Origin: an uncultured Pseudomonadota bacterium
Lineage (GTDB): Bacteria > Pseudomonadota > Gammaproteobacteria > Burkholderiales > Casimicrobiaceae
DNA: 17,095 nt
Assembly: GCA_937958295.1 (NCBI GenBank)
Contig: CALFEY010000013.1
Span: 1-17,095 of the forward strand
Direction: 5' to 3'
The notes beneath the pieces are model-generated. The model saw nothing but the letters and a program-made list of their open reading frames with translations, was not told where the DNA came from and searched no databases. Shown one piece after another: positions 14,098-17,095 of the stretch. The translations under genes and the position numbers were made by a program. Within the stretch, counting starts at the first letter, position 1. Each line of letters begins with the position of its first letter.

Positions 14098-15225
14098 TTA
14101 CTGGGAGCGCCAGACGACGTCGGCCTTGCCACCCTTGACCTGCAGGACGATCCCGCCTGCGGCGAGTTCGCCGTTGGCCTGGCCCGTCTTGCGCCCGGTC
14201 ACGCCGGGGTAGTCTTTGGTCGCCTTGAGTCGCGCCACGACCTTGTCCTTGTCGGGACCCACGGCCTGGATCGCATCCACGAGGAGGTTGGCCGAGTCGA
14301 ACGCCAGTGCGGCAATGGGATCGGGATCCCGCTTGTAGGTGTCGCGGTACTTCTTCACGAATGCCTGCACCGCCGGCGCCGAATCGGACGCCGAGAAGTA
14401 GCTCACCACGTACAGATTCTCAGCGGCCGCTCCGGCCAGCTCGATGAAGTTGCCCTGAAGCACGCCCGAGCTTGCGAAGATGGGGATGTCGAGGCCGAGC
14501 TTGCGTGCCTGGGACACGATGCGCGCCCCCTGGACATAGAACCCCCACAGCACGAGCGCGTTCGCCCCCGACGCCTTGATCTTGTTGATCTGGCTGCTGA
14601 AATCCTGGTCGTCGTTGTTGAACGACTCGGTGAGCACGGGCTTGATACCCAGCTTGGTCATCGCCGTCATGGCGGATTCGCGCCCGCCGCGACCGTAATC
14701 GGTGCTGTCCGAGAGGATCGCGATGCGGTCGAGCTTGCGATCCTTGACGGCGAAGGTGATCAGGAGGTCCGCGAGGATGGAATCCACCGGCGTGATCCGC
14801 AGCACATAGGGATTGTTCATCGCTGTGATCTTTGGCGCGACACCGATCACGATCTGAGGCGTCTTTCCCTCCATGGTCACTTCGAGCGCCGACAGGGCGG
14901 TGGGGCTGTTGGGCGTGCCGATGATCGCGAACACCTGCTCCTGGTGGACGAGCTTGCGCGCCGCATTCGCCGCAGCAATGGGCGAGAGCTGGTCGTCCTC
15001 CGCCACCAGGCGCAGCTTTTGCCCCTTGACGCCACCGCGCGCGTTGACGTCGTTGAAGACCATCTGGACCGCATCGCGCTGAGCCTGCCCGGGCTGGCTC
15101 GCCGTGCCCGTCAGCGCGCTCAGCGATCCGATCTTGATTTCACCGCCGGACTGTGCAAGCACCGGCGAAACGGCAAACGCCGCAGCCCAGACCCAGGCAG
15201 TGGCGAGCATTCGTGAAGAGCTCAT
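14098..15225 (-). CDS. livK: ABC transporter substrate-binding protein, LivK-like (type I periplasmic fold)
   Basis: A 375-residue periplasmic binding protein. The first 24 residues form a Sec signal peptide (SSSRM, then a hydrophobic stretch ending SPVLA-Q). The mature part begins with EIKIGSLSALTGTAS, the usual LivK opening, and contains AEDDQLSPIAAANAARKLV and GTPNSPTALS, the region that contacts the ligand in this family. It captures the importer's substrate and delivers it to LivH/LivM. The start at 15225 is supported by AAGGA six bases upstream and by the signal peptide. LivK-like proteins bind amino acids, amides, urea or aromatic acids, so the ligand is undetermined here; amino-acid binding should not be assumed. 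Confidence 0.92.
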   Translation of the reverse strand: MSSSRMLATAWVWAAAFAVSPVLAQSGGEIKIGSLSALTGTASQPGQAQRDAVQMVFNDVNARGGVKGQKLRLVAEDDQLSPIAAANAARKLVHQEQVFAIIGTPNSPTALSALEVTMEGKTPQIVIGVAPKITAMNNPYVLRITPVDSILADLLITFAVKDRKLDRIAILSDSTDYGRGGRESAMTAMTKLGIKPVLTESFNNDDQDFSSQINKIKASGANALVLWGFYVQGARIVSQARKLGLDIPIFASSGVLQGNFIELAGAAAENLYVVSYFSASDSAPAVQAFVKKYRDTYKRDPDPIAALAFDSANLLVDAIQAVGPDKDKVVARLKATKDYPGVTGRKTGQANGELAAGGIVLQVKGGKADVVWRSQ

Positions 15226-15313
15226 CGGTGGTCCTTTCTGGCTTGAAGTTGCGCCGCAGCGTGGGCGCGGTGGGAAATCGAAGCGGTGCAGTGCCATCCG
15301 GCGGCGGTTCGAC

Positions 15314-16543
15314 TCAGGCCTTGACGTAGGTATCGGTCGAGCCCAGGGCGCCGCTCAACTTCTCGAATCCGTTGGCGGTGATGATGTACGTGTCCTCGGG
15401 CATGTTCGCGAACGTGCCGTCGTGGTAGCTCGGCACTTCGACGGCGATCACCATGCCCTCTCGCAGTTCGGCCGTGGCGCCTTCGACGAAATAGGGAGGC
15501 TCGTGAATGTTCAGGCCCTCGCTGTGCCCCACCCAGCCCACCATGCGTCGCGAACGCGCCTTGCGCCAAATTTCCGGCTCCTTGCGCGCAATGGTGGCGT
15601 AGCCAACTTCCCAGATCTGGCCGGCAGTGATGCCGGGCTTGAGGATTTCCTCGATGGCGAGCATCGAGTCGCTGGCAAGCGCCGCCGCTTCGACGAATCC
15701 GGTACCCGGTTCGCCAATGCGGATGAAGCGTTGCATGTCAGACGTATAGCCCTTGTACGAGGGGCCGCCGTCGAGCATCAGCCAGTCTCCGGCCACCAGC
15801 GTCCGGTCCCGATAAGGGTGGATGGCATTGAGGCAGCTCAGCGTGTAGTTGGCCGAGTCCACGATCCCCTCGTCGATCCACAGGCGCAGGGCCTCGTAGA
15901 AGAGACCGCGCTCGTTCACGCCGGGGGCCGCGCTGGCGATCATCCTGGCGTAGCCTTTGGCCGTGACGTGGTGAAGATGCCGAAGGACTGATTGCTCCCA
16001 CGGCGACTTGATCATGCGCAGATCCCATATCAGGTCTGTGGCATCGACGAAGCGCGCGTCCTTGAGCCCGGCCTTGAGCCTCTCCCACTCGTTCATGGTG
16101 ATCCCGTCCCACCACATGAACTGACCGAACTCCATGCCCACGGTGCCTCGCGCGAGGCCGAGCTCGTGCATCACCTCGATGGTCAGCGGGATGGGATCCG
16201 GCGCCGTAGGAGTGGGCGCTTCGGTGTCGCCTCGAAACGCGACGGTCCACTCGGCGTAGCCCTCGGCATCGAGGACGAAGGAGTCGCCGGACTCCAGCAC
16301 CATTGTCGTGGGCCCCTCGCGCGGAATGATGCCGATCACCGGGAAGACGTGGCGGTACGTCTTGCTCGCCCCGAAATAGTAAAGACGATCCTGATTGTTT
16401 AGCACCATAAGGGCGTCGAGGCCCTTGATGTCCATCAAGGCGCGCGCCTTGGCGATGCGTCCCTGCCACTCCTCGCGCGGCATGTAGGGGAATCGCGGCT
16501 TGAGCGACTCGCGGGTGGTTGCCTTGCTGAGCTCGTTGGACAT
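15314..16543 (-). CDS. M24-family metallopeptidase-like hydrolase (creatinase/prolidase fold)
   Basis: A 409-residue pita-bread-fold enzyme with an N-terminal creatinase-like domain (about 20-165) and a C-terminal M24 catalytic domain (about 180-400). All five dinuclear-metal ligands of the aminopeptidase type appear present: Asp258 (LMLDGG), Asp269 (SDM, 11 residues later as usual), His340 (GHSEG), Glu369 (VEV) and Glu383 (PEDTY); the HEPP motif follows at 347-350. True creatinases lack the metal set, so a metal-dependent Xaa-Pro peptidase, ectoine-hydrolase-like or amide hydrolase is more likely. The ATG at 16543 has AAGGGG five bases upstream; the longer frame has no similarity. As first gene before an importer it may hydrolyse the imported compound. 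The substrate is unknown. Confidence 0.88.
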   Translation of the reverse strand: MSNELSKATTRESLKPRFPYMPREEWQGRIAKARALMDIKGLDALMVLNNQDRLYYFGASKTYRHVFPVIGIIPREGPTTMVLESGDSFVLDAEGYAEWTVAFRGDTEAPTPTAPDPIPLTIEVMHELGLARGTVGMEFGQFMWWDGITMNEWERLKAGLKDARFVDATDLIWDLRMIKSPWEQSVLRHLHHVTAKGYARMIASAAPGVNERGLFYEALRLWIDEGIVDSANYTLSCLNAIHPYRDRTLVAGDWLMLDGGPSYKGYTSDMQRFIRIGEPGTGFVEAAALASDSMLAIEEILKPGITAGQIWEVGYATIARKEPEIWRKARSRRMVGWVGHSEGLNIHEPPYFVEGATAELREGMVIAVEVPSYHDGTFANMPEDTYIITANGFEKLSGALGSTDTYVKA

Positions 16544-16643
16544 GCGAACCCCTTTCACGGTGGCTGGCCGCGCGATGCGAACCGGGAATGCGGGCCACGC
16601 AAGACACACACCCCGAAGCGATTGTCGGCTGGTTTGTAATCTG

Positions 16644-16680
16644 TTGCGCTGAGTTTGGATAGTTTCTAAACTCCTGTCAA
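16644..16680. promoter_or_regulatory. Divergent promoter region with inverted-repeat operator
   Basis: On the minus strand a perfect -35 TTGACA (16680-16675) points toward the M24 gene, with a weak -10 CAAACT 17 bases on. On the plus strand TTGCGC (16644-16649), 17 bases and TAAACT (16667-16672) could serve the acyl-CoA synthetase gene. The spacer contains the inverted repeat GAGTTT (16651-16656) and AAACTC (16668-16673), with a nested AGTTT-CT-AAACT at 16661-16672. This is a good position for a repressor that controls both directions, possibly the TetR protein of the operon. Confidence 0.5.
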
Positions 16681-16706
16681 CGATTCGTTCATTTTTTGGA
16701 GAAGCG

Positions 16707-17095
16707 ATGACTGCGACGATGCCCGTTCCCCTGCTTGTCACCCGTCTCCTGGAGCACGGATGCCGGCGGGCCGCTGCCGAGGAGCTCGTTACGCTCGGGG
16801 CGGACGGGATGCACCGGCAGACCTACGCCCAGCTCCGCGCGCGTGCATGTGCACTGGCGCACGCCCTGCGCGCACTCGACATCGCGCCGGGCGACCGCGT
16901 CGCCACGCTGATGTCGAACGGGCACCGTCATCTCGAGGCTTTCTATGCCGTGCCGGCGATGGGCGCCGTGCTTCACACGCTGAACCTGCGCCTGATGCCG
17001 GCCGAGATCGAGTACATCGTCAACCACGCCGAGGATCGCGTGCTTCTCGTCGATGCCGAGTTGCTGCCGCTGATCGCCGGCCACCTGTCCCGCAT
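16707..17095 (+). CDS. AMP-dependent acyl-CoA synthetase, N-terminal part (cut by window end)
   Basis: The frame opens at ATG 16707, with GGAG five bases upstream, and runs without a stop through 129 codons to the window edge. The translation shows the N-terminal pattern of long/medium-chain fatty acyl-CoA ligases of the ANL superfamily: QTYAQLRARACALAHALR, then GDRVATLMSNGHRHLEAFYA, then the very typical VLHTLNLRLMPAEIEYIVNH, and LLVDAELLPLI. The P-loop and catalytic motifs would lie beyond the window. It diverges from the M24-liv operon and may activate a carboxylic acid released or imported by it. It is unrelated in type to hcl, which is PaaK-like. A substrate cannot be assigned from this portion. 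Confidence 0.9.
   Translation, partial: MTATMPVPLLVTRLLEHGCRRAAAEELVTLGADGMHRQTYAQLRARACALAHALRALDIAPGDRVATLMSNGHRHLEAFYAVPAMGAVLHTLNLRLMPAEIEYIVNHAEDRVLLVDAELLPLIAGHLSR

Noticed and set aside
14068..15216. Plus-strand open frame opposite livK
   Set aside because: Antisense shadow; livK has a signal peptide, a ribosome-binding site and family motifs.

Overview
The window is a GC-rich bacterial chromosome segment with short intergenic gaps. The tRNA-Asn sequence, the regulator families and the enzyme types fit a proteobacterium, most likely a betaproteobacterium (Burkholderiales-like); that placement is inference, since no marker gene is present. No mobile element, CRISPR array or phage gene was found.

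Layout. Left edge (1-1427): the 3' part of an AraC-family regulator gene, a 302-base stretch with no supportable gene, and a tRNA-Asn(GTT) on the minus strand with its own clear promoter. Centre (1428-9575): a GntR/FCD regulator on the plus strand converges on a six-gene minus-strand operon, read right to left: hcmB (B12-binding small mutase subunit), hcl (PaaK-like acyl-CoA ligase), a MeaB/MeaH-type G-protein chaperone, hcmA (large mutase subunit), a ThDP-dependent enzyme of the acetolactate synthase/2-hydroxyacyl-CoA lyase superfamily, and a tandem-duplicated gamma-carbonic-anhydrase-like protein. Several junctions are ATGA overlaps or 4-base gaps. A 375-base intergenic region separates this operon from the next. 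Right part (9871-16543): a second minus-strand operon beginning with an M24 metallopeptidase-like hydrolase, then livK-livH-livM-livG-livF (a complete branched-chain-amino-acid-type ABC importer) and a TetR regulator. An AMP-dependent acyl-CoA synthetase gene diverges from it and runs off the right edge (16707-end).

How it works together. The central operon looks like a 2-hydroxyisobutyrate (2-HIBA) degradation module. Hcl would form 2-hydroxyisobutyryl-CoA, and HcmA/HcmB with adenosylcobalamin would convert it to 3-hydroxybutyryl-CoA, with the G-protein protecting and reloading the cofactor. The large subunit carries Ile100, Asp127 and Gln218 at the positions that distinguish 2-hydroxyisobutyryl-CoA mutase from methylmalonyl-CoA and isobutyryl-CoA mutases. 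The most interesting features are the two extra genes at the end of the operon. The ThDP enzyme could be a lyase that splits the same CoA ester into acetone and formyl-CoA. The hexapeptide-repeat protein has its three zinc-ligand positions divided between its two halves in a complementary way. The importer operon may serve the same or a different carboxylate or amide; its substrate cannot be read from the sequence.
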